Shown: piece after piece, positions 32,996 to 45,962 of the stretch
Layout of the letters: each line of letters starts with the position of its first letter
How positions within the stretch are numbered: the stretch's first letter is position 1
NCBI GenBank assembly: GCA_037367405.1
Contig: JAZKJV010009785.1
Location: 186,001 to 250,000, forward strand
DNA length: 64,000 bases
DNA from: Ottelia alismoides
Lineage: Eukaryota; Streptophyta; Magnoliopsida; Alismatales; Hydrocharitaceae
Direction of reading: 5' to 3'
Notes under the pieces: generated by a model
Seen by the model: the letters and a program-made list of their open reading frames with translations, nothing else
Database searches by the model: none
What the model was told of the DNA's origin: nothing
Made by a program: the position numbers and the translations under genes

Positions 32996-34777
32996 GCGGC
33001 GGCTGCGGAAGTCGCTGACGGCGAGGGAGGACGTCGGTGGGGCGGCTGGTGGAGGAGGATGTCCGACACACGACCAAGGGTCGTCGGGGCAGAGGCAGCA
33101 GCGCGGCAACAGCGGCGGTGTCGTAGCCTAAGGCGAGCGACGTGGAGGATGGAGGAGAGTAGCGGAGGAAGAAGAAACAGGGGGTGTCACCACCTCCTCT
33201 GTTTCTCATGCATTAGTTTAAGTGGCTTAAATAAACGATTAATCGATTAATGAAAGTTCCCCAAAAAATTTTAGAAAAATCACCGTTGCGTTCGCAACGT
33301 ATGATTTATCCGTAGAAGTGCAATTGGTTTTGCGAATCGATGAATGGAGCAATGATGGATTGATGAGAGAGAGTGTTTGTGTAGAATGAGGAAGAAGAAG
33401 AAATAAGGAAGAAGAAGACGTTACCTGGAGGTGATGGAGGTGATGCCTATGGGAGGAGAAGCTGAGACTTCTCTTGTCATCGCTCAAGAGCCGACGAAGC
33501 TCGAGCTAGAGCAGCTACTACGGGCTGCGACGAAGACGAAGGCCTTCGAATCTCGCCGGAGTTCTGGAGGTCGTTGCTCGACCAAGAATGGCCAGCTGTC
33601 ACCTGGTGCTCTAGGAGCTATCTCCTTTACTCTCGATGGTGGCGGATGGGGATGAATGGAGGAGTGGAGGAGATTATAAAGAGGAGGAGGAGGAGGTTGG
33701 AGAGGAGATGGAGAAGGTGGAGGGGGTGGGGTGTGGAGTGGCCATCGATGGTTGGCTTCTCCCTTAAGTCAAGGGAGAGTGGGGGAGTAATGGGTAGAGG
33801 AGAAGCTGGGCCGATGATGAAATACCCTTTCATCCAACGGCCCTAGATGAAGGAGTATGTGGCATAAGTGGATGAATGAGGAGGTGACACGTGGTGGCTC
33901 CAGGAGCTGCCACGTGTCGCACCCAGAAAAATTCACAACTAAATACAAAGAAAAATCAGAAAGAAATAATAAAAGAGGTTAAATCAAAAAGTGATCAACA
34001 CGAAAGTTGCTCGTCTTGACGAGATCTACAACTTTTGTGAAGGGCTGAAAATTAAATGAAATCGTTTGTACAAAATGTATTTTTGGGTGGTACCTTATAG
34101 ATATAAAATACCACATTTTATCTTTTGTAATTTTTTTGTCATTTTTAAAAGAGAGAAAAATCAAATAAAGTTAAAAAAATATGAGAAGAATATTTACAAC
34201 TTAATCTATTTTTTTGGATTTTTAATAGTGAAGAAAATAAAAGGATAAAATACATGGGCATTTTGGTCAATATATACAATGGACAAAGAGGGCCCAAAAC
34301 CCAAGTTTTGCATACGAGCTCCGATTTTAATGAAATTGGTCTTGTTTCGAAGGTCTCTGAATGTATATTACTTTAAAAGTAAGTAGAACTAATTCGGAGG
34401 CTGTATGAGAGAGATATGTGCATTTTAAGGCTCCTAATCTCAAACTTGGATTGGGGTTTTATTGGTCAATTTTATAAGTTAGTATTTTTTGATATTTTTC
34501 TTTATTAGTGTTAGTAATATATACACAATAGAGTTGGTTTTATTGGATTCGGAGTTAGTATAAAATATATACAAATAGGGTATTTTAACTAATATACAGG
34601 TGAATATTTACAAGTGAATTTGGCTTCTTATTTTATGCAAATATGAATGTTAAAATACAGATATTATGTTTGCATGCATTAATACTAATCATGCAAGATA
34701 AGTGGAAATATGCTGCTAAATACTCGAGAACAAGACTCTATTTTCAACTTTTAGAGTGATGAATCACGGATTCATCA
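32996..34777 (-). repeat. Element C 3' LTR, proximal part
   Basis: Collinear with about 42093-43898 of the 5' LTR copy, with scattered differences. In sense it starts TGATGAATCCGTGATTCATC (34777 downward). It holds a TATA-like CTTTATAATC (about 33681-33672), a G-box palindrome (33886-33918) and the GATC hairpin (33999-34039). Confidence 0.88.
33886..33918. promoter_or_regulatory. Paired G-box palindrome in C LTR
   Basis: GACACGTGGTGGCTCC, one A, then GGAGCTGCCACGTGTC: 16-bp arms with two mismatches. The other C LTR has the same at 43005-43037, and D has a perfect 19-bp version at 54820-54858. Each arm carries an ACACGTGG/CCACGTGT element, the ABRE/G-box type bound by plant bZIP factors. Confidence 0.7.
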
Positions 34778-34791
34778 ACCCCCTATACTTA
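34778..34791 (-). other. Polypurine tract of element C
   Basis: Sense TAAGTATAGGGGGT directly before the 3' LTR, identical to that of B. Confidence 0.88.
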
Positions 34792-36211
34792 AACCTTGCT
34801 TGTCCCCGAGCAACTAAAAAGAAATGCAAGAGTGAAATGATTTTGGGTTCCATACCAAGGTTATGAACAAAAGTTCAAAATGGAGCTTGACTCGACCTTT
34901 GGATTAATTGTGTGGCGGAACCTTATTGGGACCTGAACTTAAGACCAAACAGACTTCAAGTTCCACAAGTCTTCTATTCAAGACGCATCAACAGTCAGGT
35001 CAGAACAAATCCTCAAACACAAATTTCTGATGACTATGATTCTTACTTGTACTGTGTAAGCGTAAAATAACTCTCCACATCAGAAATGGCTCAGAACCAG
35101 CCTCCTCTAACAAGGTAACTCAAATAACCCGGTCCAGTAACTCTTTCCTCGAGGAGCGGGGTATTCCCTTTTAAGTTCAAGTGCGACCAGCTCAAGAGGA
35201 GGGGGGTAGAGAAAAGAATGGACGGTATCCAGTGTAGCTACCTATCCCGGGATGCCTGACCAGTGTAGCCAAGTCATCCAACTGCATTTTCTTTGCTAAT
35301 ATACATACTCCGATAGGTTTTTTTTTATTTTTCACTTGGACCTGTCTGATTTTTTTGGAGTTTTTGCATTTTTCTTTTTTTTAAACTATATACAAGGTGC
35401 ATCATGTACATCAGGAGTTTTTCCTCTTGAGCCAGTAGACTATCCCTCTTTTGAAGCATTCTTGCAACCCACAACATCCCGTCCTTAGATGTCAACATCA
35501 CCAGACTAGGTTGAGATGCACTGCCCTCCCTAGAGGAGAACGGATGTTTCCACCCGTGTGCTACTCCAAGCTAAAGGATTCTACCTCCTCACCACCTCAT
35601 CAATGAAGAGCTACATACATGGTGCTTGTCCTAGTTAGGTCACTGTCTAAAAGAATCATGCGTGTGCACAAGATATTTTACTTAGACTAATCAAGATGAC
35701 ATGTGAACATAGACTTGCGGACTCGAAGAATTAAGTCACTTGACCTGAGAAATCTTAACTCCAGCTCCTATAAGGTTCCTATGAAATTAGGTGGATTAAG
35801 GTCAAATCAAGTCCATCCTCAATATCTACTCATAACTTGGTTCATAACCCACTAGCTTTTCACTTTGCATATGCAAGATATGCAGATGAGATGTAGATGA
35901 CATGCTATGAAGATGAAATGCAAGACTCTCTTTTTTTTGGAATGCAAGAATGATATGCAAGAGTAAATAAGAAGCCTCTTTTTTTGTTTTTTGTTTTTTG
36001 TTTTTTTTAACTTAGGTATACCTCCTATGTTACAACAATTTAGAAGAGCTTATAAGTGTTATACATATTTTACAAGTGTTATACAATATACAAGTAAATT
36101 TTTTTCTTCAAATTTTACCCACCTGTAATTATTGCAAAATAAATATAAAAAGTATGCAAAAATACGCGAAAGTACGAGCTATGGGTAAAGTATATATGTA
36201 ATATATACACA
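34792..36211 (-). other. Element C 3' noncoding region
   Basis: Closely related to the B 3' region (23705-25188) but with short homopolymers. No coding signal. Confidence 0.75.
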
Positions 36212-36578
36212 CCCTCTATACTTAGCGTGTGCTATGTCCTCAGAGCACGAAAAGCGAGGAAAAAGACATAGCTCGTGCTAAACATAAGAGAGCTAAAATA
36301 GCAAAAAGTGTAGAAGTCGCTCCGCCCCCCTATACTTAGGCTCTGTCATCCTAAGTGTAGAAGAAGAACAAAAATGGGGCGGGCGAGGTTAAGAGGGGAA
36401 ATGGAAGAGTATATACACGTCGGGCATCGGTCCCCCCTATACTTAGGCTCTGATCAGCCTAAGTGTAGGACAAGAGTGAGAGTGAGAACCGATGAGATCT
36501 TGAGAATATACAGCGAACAGTGAAGAGACCTGAGTCACTCTCCCCCCTATACTTAGGATCTGATCATCCTAAGTATAG
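36212..36578 (-). other. Stem-loop / PPT-like array of element C
   Basis: Four units on the plus strand at 36212-36287, 36326-36360, 36434-36469 and 36543-36578, in the same order and design as in B. In the three short units the stem is nearly complete and the C5/C6 run (sense GGGGG) is kept. The most 3' unit in sense has a mutated purine run (CCCTC on plus). Confidence 0.85.
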
Positions 36579-36673
36579 CCATAAAATGACATGATATGGA
36601 GCCGGGGTGAGTGATTCGAATCACTAGGGAGGGAGGGAAAATATATACAAGGAGGATTGAGAATATACATGGA

Positions 36674-38192
36674 TCAAGAAGGTTTGTGACGAACCTTCTT
36701 GCGGGAGCGAGGAGGTGGGTAATATACAAGTGTGTCGCTGTCAGAATCGTCCTCAGATGAATGGTAGTGCGGTGAAGGGATCGTCCAACGCGGGTCAACA
36801 CAAGGTTGCTTGCTTAGATATGGCTTAAGAACAACCGAACTGAGCTCACTCATATAAATCACCTTGTCCGGACCCGATGAGGATTCCTCTGAAACTTCCT
36901 TCTCCGGAATGTTGAAGGAAATTTTCTTAGTCAGTTTTCTAGAACCTGAATCATTGAGAGGGAGATGAGAGCGACACGCCTTGAGAGGTTCGGGGGAAAA
37001 TCTCGAGGAATCAATTCTCGATTTCCTCTCACTAGATAGCCGACTAGAAAAGGGAAAAACCGTGTTTTTACGTGGAGTCAATTTAGTCTTGGTTGTTTCC
37101 TTTGAAGGTCCAGGATGTGGTGCAGTGCTGACCATGGGTTCCTCATCAGATGAGTCACCATATAGATTAGCATATTCTTGAAGGGTCAGCACGTATCTCG
37201 AGAAGGTGCCAGTGATCTCAGTTGGCTTGACATTATTGGGCTCTTGTGTCAGATCATCAAAATGGTCAAGACAATCAACAAAAATCATGTCCGACTCAAT
37301 ATTAGCTTCTGGTCGAGAGTCCTCCTTAGAAGCTGTCACGGTGGTGGTGCAAGCAGTTGAGGAGGTGTGGGGAGTCTCTGAACCAATGGTCGTCCGAACA
37401 ATCGGTCTCTCAGGTGTAGTAGAGAGGTGGGACTCATCTTCCTCTCGATGGTCACGGCTGTCAGCGGATGTGTGGGTCACCTTAGAGTAAAGTTTATCAA
37501 ATAATGGATGAGGTCGAAGTGCTCCCAATGCTATAAAATCGATTTCTCGAGTCTCGCAATCTATAGTCGCCTTAGCCAAGGCTAAGAACGGCTTTTCGAG
37601 AATAATCGGAGACTGGGAAAACTCTCCTCGGCGCTCAATGTCAATGACCGTGAAGTCTACCTGGAGTAGAGCACCTTGGAAAGTAACGATGACTGTAATA
37701 TTTCCTCTTGACCGTTTGATGGATCGATCAGCCAGCTGAACGATCTCTCTCAACTTCCTAAGTGGCCTGAGTTTGAGCTTGTCAAACACAGAGGTCGGGA
37801 GGATATTTATCGGTGAGTCATCATCGATTCTTGCATGGGTAAAGATAGTGTCTTTGATTTCACATTCAACTCGGGGCAATCTCTTCACTCTGCAGCTCTT
37901 GGTCTTTCTCCCTATCACCAAGGAGGTGGCCATAGATACTATGTGTCTTTCAGTCCTTGTCCTCTTATTGCCCGACCTCTTGTGCATCAATTTACTTCTC
38001 ACAAAATTGTTTGAGGTCGGGAAAGTGATCTATGGCCTTTATTAAGGGAAGATTAAAAATCAGTTCTTCATCGAGTGCTTCCCTTAGGGCAGGATCCAAT
38101 TTTTTTAGGTCCATTTCATTTTCAATTTTTATGTGGTTTTTTCGTTTTTCACTTTTTTTTGGTGTTTTGAATATATGAATGATCAGACTCAA
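36674..38192 (-). pseudogene. Element C ORF2, frameshifted
   Basis: Same protein as B ORF2. The upstream frame (38192-37992) encodes MDLKKLDPALREALDEEL to FPDLKQF. One extra base in a T run (about 38003-38007, compared with B) shifts the frame. The rest is open from 38002 to 36674 (442 codons) and ends in the same basic tail (KKVRHKPS). The active-site block is DDDSPINILP. Apart from that single shift there is no stop in 500 codons although B and C are clearly diverged, which points to past selection on the protein. Confidence 0.85.
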
Positions 38193-39144
38193 GATTGGAG
38201 GGTAAGTGGTTAGTAGAAGAGGGAGATAGAAGGGACTCTAGCTGTACAAACGGTGTGGGTTCCCTGATGCTCGCTCGATTTTCAACATCAGATCTACTTA
38301 CTTCCTTCTCCAGTTTCATACCCAGGCTGGTCAAAATTGAGTGCAATATTTCCATGACATCTCTCAACTCGTTACCAAATGATTCATTTTTCTTAATGAG
38401 TCTAGAGATGTCATCCTCCACAAAATTCTCATGACAAATCATGGAGGAGTTCTGATCAATTGGAGGATACTGCTGAGATATTGGGGTCTCATACTCAACA
38501 TACCTAGACTCTGGCATGTAATGCTGGGTCGAGTGTGGACCATCTAGATGGCAAATATTGGTCGGAGCCTCATATGATGAAATGGGGACTGATAAGTCTA
38601 GCTCTTGTGTCCAATCTTGTATAGACTCTCCAAATGAAGGCTGGTCAATGTAAACTTGATCACTAAAGTCAATCAAGTCTGGGAAGTCATGATGTACATG
38701 CCTCTCCATTCGGGTTGTTTGATCGACCAAGTTATGCCCTAAGATCAAGTTGGGATGTGTATATGTAAATTGTTGTATGGTCCCTACTTGAGGTGAAAAT
38801 GACGTATGTGGGGGCCTATAATTTTGCCAATCATCTGTCTCAGTAGTGGCTTGCTCTTCATTCGATTCTTTGATTCCAGCAAGCTCTCGAGAGTAAGGAC
38901 AATCAGCCCAAGATGGAAGTGGATCCGGAGTGTCAGAATATGGAGTAGGTGAGAAATGCGAAGAAGTGGAGAAGTCAGTCAGAGCTCTGACTTCATGATC
39001 GGGTTGAGGTGGAGCCGACCATGGGTAAGGGTCTCCCGTGGTTGGTGAAGGATACCTGGAAGAATGAGAAGGTGAAGATGATCGGTATATGGTCGAGAAG
39101 GATTGACCAGAGGTCTCAGGGTATGGGGACCAATATCCCGACAT
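38149..39144 (-). CDS. Element C ORF1: unknown Gag-position protein
   Basis: 332 codons from MSGYWSPYP at 39144; the frame is open from 39210. Collinear with B ORF1 through DPLPSWADCPYSREL, the DDWQNY and IQQFTYT motifs and EDDISRLIKKNESFGNELRD. It ends, as in B, at a run of eight A followed by a stop, with ORF2 in the +1 frame. Function unknown; see B ORF1. Confidence 0.8.
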   Translation of the reverse strand: MSGYWSPYPETSGQSFSTIYRSSSPSHSSRYPSPTTGDPYPWSAPPQPDHEVRALTDFSTSSHFSPTPYSDTPDPLPSWADCPYSRELAGIKESNEEQATTETDDWQNYRPPHTSFSPQVGTIQQFTYTHPNLILGHNLVDQTTRMERHVHHDFPDLIDFSDQVYIDQPSFGESIQDWTQELDLSVPISSYEAPTNICHLDGPHSTQHYMPESRYVEYETPISQQYPPIDQNSSMICHENFVEDDISRLIKKNESFGNELRDVMEILHSILTSLGMKLEKEVSRSDVENRASIREPTPFVQLESLLSPSSTNHLPSNLESDHSYIQNTKKK

Positions 39145-40529
39145 CTTGAAGATGAAAAGATGAATGCAAGAAGATTGAGGTAGAGAACATGAAATTACAA
39201 AGGATAACACACATGGACAAACACAAAGACAAACGCAAGAACAAACCCCGAGTTCACACTCAACACGGTGAAGGACTCGAAATCGAGTCCGATTGATCTG
39301 GTTGATTTTAAGTGTGAATTTTCAAGCAAGATAGCAAGGATTACGCGTCCTAGAGGGAAGTCGGCTCAGAGCCGGATGCATCTTCCCTATTTATCCTGTC
39401 GCCTAAGATACTGCCGGTCCTTCCTTTCTTCGCTCCTATCCCAAGTTGATGGATTCAAAGACCTGCCCCTATCTACCTGCAAGCATGCAGAGGCTGACAA
39501 GGCCGGAACTTCACCCCGGGGGGTTACTGGTAGCTTATCGCGAAGTACCGCAATTTCACCCCTATCTACCTGAGACAGGCGGAGGCTACTTGGTACTAGT
39601 CAGTGAACCTGAATAATTCAACTTGTGATATTTGCTAGGATTAGTTGGAATGCGATATGGAAGGCAGGGATTTTTGGCTCTGCCTTAAGGTGTTCACACA
39701 CACTCAAGTACCCTCACTCAGCCTGAAAACAAGGTCGGGGTTAATCTCCTGCAAACAGATTTTCCGATTTTATTATTATTTTTGGTCAATAATGTTAGCA
39801 GTCCCGATTTTAAGTTTAGTTCTCAGTTGTTAGTTCAACCACACATCACGCCTATCATTCAGTCCCAATTTCCGTTTAAATTAAATGTGAAAAACAGAGG
39901 GGGAAATCGAGAAAAGCCGATGCACAAAAAACGATGATGCGTATGCTAAGTAGAGAATACTTATAGTGATCCATTCGCTTTTTATGCAGGATGCAAAACA
40001 GAATTGAGAATTTTTTACACTATATGCAAATGCAAGCGACAAAATCCGCTCCTAGACAAGCGGTTCTATTAGCGAGTGAAGCACGGGTTAATTTAACCAG
40101 TTCTGCGGTCTAGGTACGTCTTTTAAGTGTAATGTGTGGTCCTACAAAGTTACGAGCACAAGCAAATCCTAGATTGGCTTGAGGAGCCGCCACTGCAGCC
40201 TAATTTACATTCGAACCACACAACACACGGGGACACGATTTCACTATCTTTATAGACGCGAGAACCCAAACGGGAACCGCTGGAAATGATGCGAAAAAAT
40301 AAGAAAAATAAAAATACAGATTCTCTCAAATCACTCAAGAAATTAAGATGTCGATTCCTCGAAGCGACTTTGACTCCTCGTTTTCCTCGCACAGAAATAA
40401 CTTGAGGTCAGAGAATGATACAAGAAAAAAATTAAAAGACAGAAAATATTCACAAGAAAATCGAGGGTCAGACTGCCCGGGGATAGAAAATCAAGCACTC
40501 AGATATTACTGCAAATTAACCTAAGCCGT
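39145..40529 (-). other. Element C 5' leader, noncoding
   Basis: Related to the B leader. Sense CACTATAAGTATTC (donor-like GT lost), GCATCGGCTTTTCTCGA and TTTGCAGGAGATTAACCCC (acceptor-like AG kept). No gene. Confidence 0.65.
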
Positions 40530-40550
40530 GCCTCCCCGACAACGGCACCA
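40530..40550 (-). other. tRNA-Asp primer binding site of element C, slightly decayed
   Basis: Sense TGGTGCCGTTGTCGGGGA: two C-to-T changes relative to B and D. Three bases from the 5' LTR. Confidence 0.88.
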
Positions 40551-40553
40551 TTT

Positions 40554-43500
40554 TGAAAATGCGTCCCACTACCCTTGTTAATTCGAGCAAATTAATGTTC
40601 AAATTAATTGATATCGTTCGTTGCAGTCGGATAATGAGAGCAGATCAAAAACCACTTTCAATTATAGTTAAATTAATTTCGAGCGGCAATTTTTTTTACT
40701 TAGTTGGAAGTCCAAGGTCGAACTCAGGGAAGCAACTGTCTCCTTATGATTTTCAAAGGATATATTTTTGGTCTTTTTTGTATATTTTATGCAAGACACA
40801 TGCAAAATCAGGCCAAATTATAAGTTAAATAAAAAATATAGTCAAATTAATTCCAAAAATTATGAAACTTGTCCAGATTATGAAATGGGATGAAATTAAG
40901 CTGCTCTATTTTTTGTAATTTTTAGATGCACGGATAATGAAAAATGCAGACTGTAGTAAAAATGACTAAATCAATTTTAATAATTACCAAACGATGCTAT
41001 TTCTCAGAAACAAAATTAATCCAAATAGGTCTGATTAAGAGCTATCCAAATCAACTTAAATTTTGTTAAAACACTTCATGGTTAATTAATTAAAAATCGA
41101 TTAAGGTTTTCACTAAATGATTTTTCTAAGACAAACTATACGTGCAAATGGTGTGATTTTCTGATATGTTGTGGCATAAACTTATATCTTCCAATAATGA
41201 TTTTTCAGAGATTTTTTGATAAGCAGATAATGCACAATCAATTAATCAATCCAAATGGGTAAAATATTGCATTTTTTACCAAATTAAATTCCATAAATAT
41301 TCTACAAATAAGAAAAATACAAACAAAAGCTAACATGGTAGAACAAGAGTTATGCTACACAATGTAATTTTCGGAATTAAAAATGGATGACAGAATGATG
41401 ATAAAATAAACTTGCAAATGCAGGGGTATGAATGCAATACCGAAAAAGAAATATGAGCTCAAATGAAGAACAATGACTTACATGCAATTACCGGAAACTT
41501 GAATTTTTTTTAAAAACTTGCAAAGGGGGTGCAAGTGTCCCCTTTGCAAATTCCCTTTTCTTTATTATGCGATTGATCTCCTCTGTTTGCTTGGCTTGAA
41601 CAGGGGAGGTTGGTGGTGGAGCTTCACACGGGCACGAGGAAGAAGGTGGCCGACGTTGGAGGGGCGCGCGCCATTGGAGCTCGCAGTAGAGGCGTCGGCC
41701 ACGTGCGCGTGCGGTGGGCTGTGTATGGTCGGCTGCTGGAGGAGGCGCTGACTACTGTGGCGGCTGAAGTGCGCACGTGTGGTGCGCGCTAGGGCGTGAA
41801 GGAGGTGTGGGTCCGCCTCTCGAGCAGAGGGCGGCGCGGAGCTAAAGGCGCGAGGCTGAAGCGCAGCACGACAGGTGGCGATGGACGGTGCCATGCGTAT
41901 GGAGAGTCGGGCGGTGCGCCTAGGCAGCGTGGACGCGTGGCTGAGTCGGCGGGAGGGAGCAGGGCCGGTGCGCCTGGGCTCGAGGCGCGAGGAGGAAGGA
42001 GCGGGGCAACGCGCGCAGTTGGCCGCGCTTGGTCGCTGGCGTGTAGCTCCAACCGCATGTGGATGCGGTTGATGAAGGTTGACGGTCGTGCGACAGCTGC
42101 GGAAGTCGTTGACGACGAGGGAGGACGTCGGTGGGGCGGCTGGTGGAGGAGGATGGCCGACACACGACCAAGGGTCGTCGGGGCAGAGGCAGCAGTGTGG
42201 TGACGGCGGCGGTGGCGTGGTCGAAGGCGAGCAACGTGGAGGATGGAGGAGAGTAGCGGAGGAAGAAGAAACAAGGGGGGGGGGTGTCACCACCTCCTCT
42301 GTTTCTCATGCATTTGTTTAAGTGGCTCAAATAAACGATTAATCGATTGATAAAAGTTCGCCGAAAAGTTTAAGAAAAATCACCATTACGTTCGCAACGT
42401 GTGATTTATCTGTAGAAGTGCAATTGGTTTTGCGAATCGATGAATGGAGCAATGATGGATTGATGAGAGAGAGTGTGGGTGTAGAATGAGGAAGAAGAAG
42501 AAATAAGGAAGAAGAAGAAAATAAGATGAAGAAGAAACGTCACCTGGAGGTGATGGAGGTGATGCCTATGGGAGGAGAAGCTGAGACTTCTCTTGTTGTC
42601 GCTCAAGAGCCGGCGAAGCTCGAGCTAGAGCAGCTACTACGGGCTGCGATGAAGATGAAGGCCTTCGGATCTCACCGGAGTTCTGGAGGTCGTTGCTCGA
42701 CCAAGAATGGCCAGCTGTCACCTGGTGCTCTGGGAGCTATCTCCTTTACTCTTGATGGTGGCAGATGGGGATGAATGGAGGAGGGGAGGAGATTATAAAG
42801 AGGAGGAGGAGGAGGTTGGAGAGGAGATGGAGAAGGTGGAGGGGGTGGGGTGTGGAGTGGACGTCGATGGTTGGCTTCTCCCTTAAGTCAAGGGAGAGTG
42901 GGGGAGAAATGGGTAGAGGAGAAGCCGGGCCGTTGATGAAATACCCTTTCATCCAATGGCCCTGGATGAAGGAGGAGGTGGCATAAGTGGATGAATGAGG
43001 AGGCGACACGTGGTGGCTCCAGGAGCTGCCACGTGTCGCTCCCAGAAAAATTCACAACTAAATACAAAGAAAAATCGGAAAGAAATAATAAAAGAGGTTA
43101 AATCAAAAAGTTATCAACATGAAAATTGCTCGTCTCGACGAGATCTACAACTTTTGTGAAGGGCCAAAAATCAAATGAAATCATCTGTACAAAATGTATT
43201 TTTGGGTGGTACCTTATAGATATAAAATACCACATTTTATCTTTTGTATTTTTTTGTCATTTTTAAAAGAGAGAAAAATCAAAATAAAGTTAGAAAAAAT
43301 ATGAGAAGAATATTTACAACTTAATCTATTTTTTTGGATTTTTAATAATGAAGAAAATAAAAGGATAAAATATAGGGGCATTTTGGTCAATATATACAAT
43401 ATACAAAAGGGGCCCAAAACCCAAGTTTTGCATACGAGCTCCGATTTTAATGAAATTGGTCTTTTTTCGAAGGTCTCTGAATGTATATTACTTTAAAAGT

Positions 43501-43898
43501 GAATAGACCTAATTCAGAGGCTGTATGAGAGAGATATGTGCATTTTAAGGCTCCTAGTCTCAAACTTGGATTGGGGTTTTATTGGTCAATTTTATAAGTT
43601 AGTATTTTTTTGAATTTTTCTTCTATTAGTGTTAGTAATATATACACAATAGAGTTGGTTTTATTGGATTCGGAGTTAGTATAAAATATATACAAATAGG
43701 GTATTTTAACTAATATACAGGTGAATATTTACAAGTGAATTTGGCTTCTTATTTTTTGCAAATATGAATGCTAAAATGCAGATATTATGTTTGCATGCAT
43801 GAATGCTAATTATGCAAGATAAGGGGAAATATGCTGCTATTTACTCGGGAACAAGACTCTATTTTCAACTTTTAGAATGATAAATCACGGATTCATCA
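40554..43898 (-). repeat. Element C 5' LTR
   Basis: 3345 bp, TG..CA, collinear with the split 3' LTR. TATA-like site at 42791-42800 in sense CTTTATAATC; G-box palindrome at 43005-43037. It contains one intact GTCGT site (42086-42090) where B inserted in the sister LTR. Long GC-rich frames (41565-42330) are not conserved in sense and are not annotated as genes. Confidence 0.9.
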
Positions 43899-43903
43899 CC
43901 TAC

Positions 43904-45962
43904 CCCTAAAATATTTGTAAATAATTATTATGTAAATAAAACCCATATTGTGCATAAACTCCTTTGTAAATGTTTTTACAAACATCTTTCCTTATTTTTC
44001 CAAACACCTAAAAAATTGAAAAAAAAAACAAAATTTCCATAAAAAATTGCATATTTTTGAAAAATTCCCTACAAAAAGAGTTTTTGCATATACTTGTATT
44101 CTTCATAATCTTGGTTTACATTTAAACTAGACTGGAATTAAATTAAAAAAATGGAGCTTGTTTAGGACCTTAATCCACTTAACTTCAGAGGAACTTTATA
44201 GGATTTGGAGTTAAGACTTTTCAGGTCCATATTGACTTAATACTTTAAGTCCACTAGGCTATGTTCACATGTCATCTTGATGAGCCTAAGTAGAACACTT
44301 AACAACGCACACATGACTCTCAGAGATAATGGCTTGACTCGGACACACACCTTACACGTATCTCAACACGGATGAGGTGGTGAGGAGGCAAAATTCTTTG
44401 GTTTGGGGTAGAATATGAGGGTAGTATAGCTAGCCGAAACCTCTTGTCTTCCTCTAGGGAGTGATGTGCGTCTCAACCCGGTCGAGTAGCAAAGAGGTCT
44501 AAAGACAGGAGTTTGTGGGTTGCAATAATACTTCAAAAGAGGGATAGTCTACTGGCTCAAGAAGAAAAACTCCTTATGTAAATGATACACCTTGTTGATA
44601 TGTAGTACATATGCACATCAAAAAAGTGTGCAGAATTTGAAAAAAAACTCCAAAAATGGGGACATGCCTGATTGAAAATAAAATGCCTGCCGGTGTGTAT
44701 ATAGTGAATAAGCAAAGCTTATGTATTAAGCCATCTCATCTCATGGAAGCTTGCAGCTGGAGACTTAGCTACACTAGTTAAGCTCCAAGGGATACATTGT
44801 TACACTGGTTAGATCCATTCTCTTCTTTCCCCCTCTTCTTGAGCTGTTTGTACAGGAACTTTGAAGGAAATACCTCGCTCCTCGAGGAAAGAGTTGCTAG
44901 ACTGGGGGATTAGAGTTACCTTATTGAGGGAGGTTGTTTTGTTGCCATTTATGAGGAGGGGAGATACATATCACTTATATAGTACAAGGAAATATTCATA
45001 GTCATTAGAGTTTGCGTATGCAAACTTGTTCTGACCTTGTTATTAAGGAGTCCTAGCCATAGAACTGTGGAACGTGGAGGTTGTTGAGTCTTAAAGCTAT
45101 TTCCCAATAAGGTTCCGCTAAATTAATAAACCAAAAGTCTGACTGAGCTCCATATTCCAATTTAATGAAGATAATTTTTATAAAAACATGAGTTTGTGGG
45201 CTGCAATAATGCTTCAAAAGAGGGATAGTCTACTGGCACAAGAAGAAAAACTCCTTATGTAAATGTCTCACCATGGAGATATGTTGTACATATGCACATA
45301 AAACAATGTGCAAAATTTGAAAAAAAACTCCAAAAAATGGCACGGACCTGATTGAAAATAAAATGCATGTCGGAGTGTATATAGTGAATAAGCAAAGCTT
45401 TTGTATTCCACCATCTCATCTCATGGAAGCTTGCAGCGGGAGACTTAGCTACACTAGTTAGTAAGCTCCAACGGATACGTGGCTACACTGGTCACGATCC
45501 ATTCTCTTCTTTCCCCCTCTTCTTGAGCTGGTTGTACTGAAACTTAGAAGAAAATACTCCTCTCCTCGAGGAAAGAGTTGCTAGACTGGGGGATTAGAGT
45601 TACCTTGTTGAGGGAGGATGTTTTTTTTCCATTTATGAGGTGGGGAGCTACATATCACTTACACAATACAGGGAAAGATTCATAGTCATTAGAGTTTGCG
45701 TATGTAGACTTGTTCTGACCTGGTTATTAAAGAGTCCTGACCATAGAACTATGGAACTTGGAGACTGTTGAGTCTTAAACCTATTTCCCAATAAGGTTCC
45801 GCCATATTAATAATTCAAAGGTCTGACTGAGCTCCATATTCCAATTTAATGAAGATAAGTTTAGTAATCAACTATGGTTCTTTTTCTTTTCTTTTTTTCT
45901 TTTTCACTTATTTTTCAAATAAGTGTTTGCTAAGGGACTAAAAAAGGTAAAACATAGGGGGA
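43904..45962 (+). other. A-type 3' noncoding region, copy 2, right part
   Basis: Continues 18508-18713 after element C. Homologous to 12536-13859 and 50540-51886. It contains a 681-bp tandem duplication (44509-45868). It ends with a decayed PPT (AACATAGGGGGA) before LTR-A3. Confidence 0.82.
44509..45868 (+). repeat. 681-bp tandem duplication in the 3' region
   Basis: Units start at 44509 and 45190 (GAGTTTGTGGG(T/C)TGCAATAAT). Both run through the CTCCTCGAGGAAAGAGTTGC block to CCAATTTAATGAAGATAA. The copies have diverged at many sites. The other two 3' regions (12228-13845 and 50333-51886) have a single copy. Confidence 0.85.

Larger units (their letters stand above)
18714..43898 (-). mobile_element. 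Element C: non-autonomous Athila-related element, interrupted by B
   Basis: Minus strand. 5' LTR is 40554-43898; 3' LTR is 18714-20255 plus 32996-34777 (3345 and 3324 bp). PBS at 40530-40550, ORF1 38149-39144, ORF2 36674-38192, stem-loop array 36212-36578, PPT 34778-34791. Without B it is about 12.4 kb. The target duplication is TCTAC / CCTAC, one mismatch. It lies inside an A-type 3' region. It has no RT, RNase H or integrase. LTR copies differ at scattered positions, so C is older than B. Confidence 0.88.
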
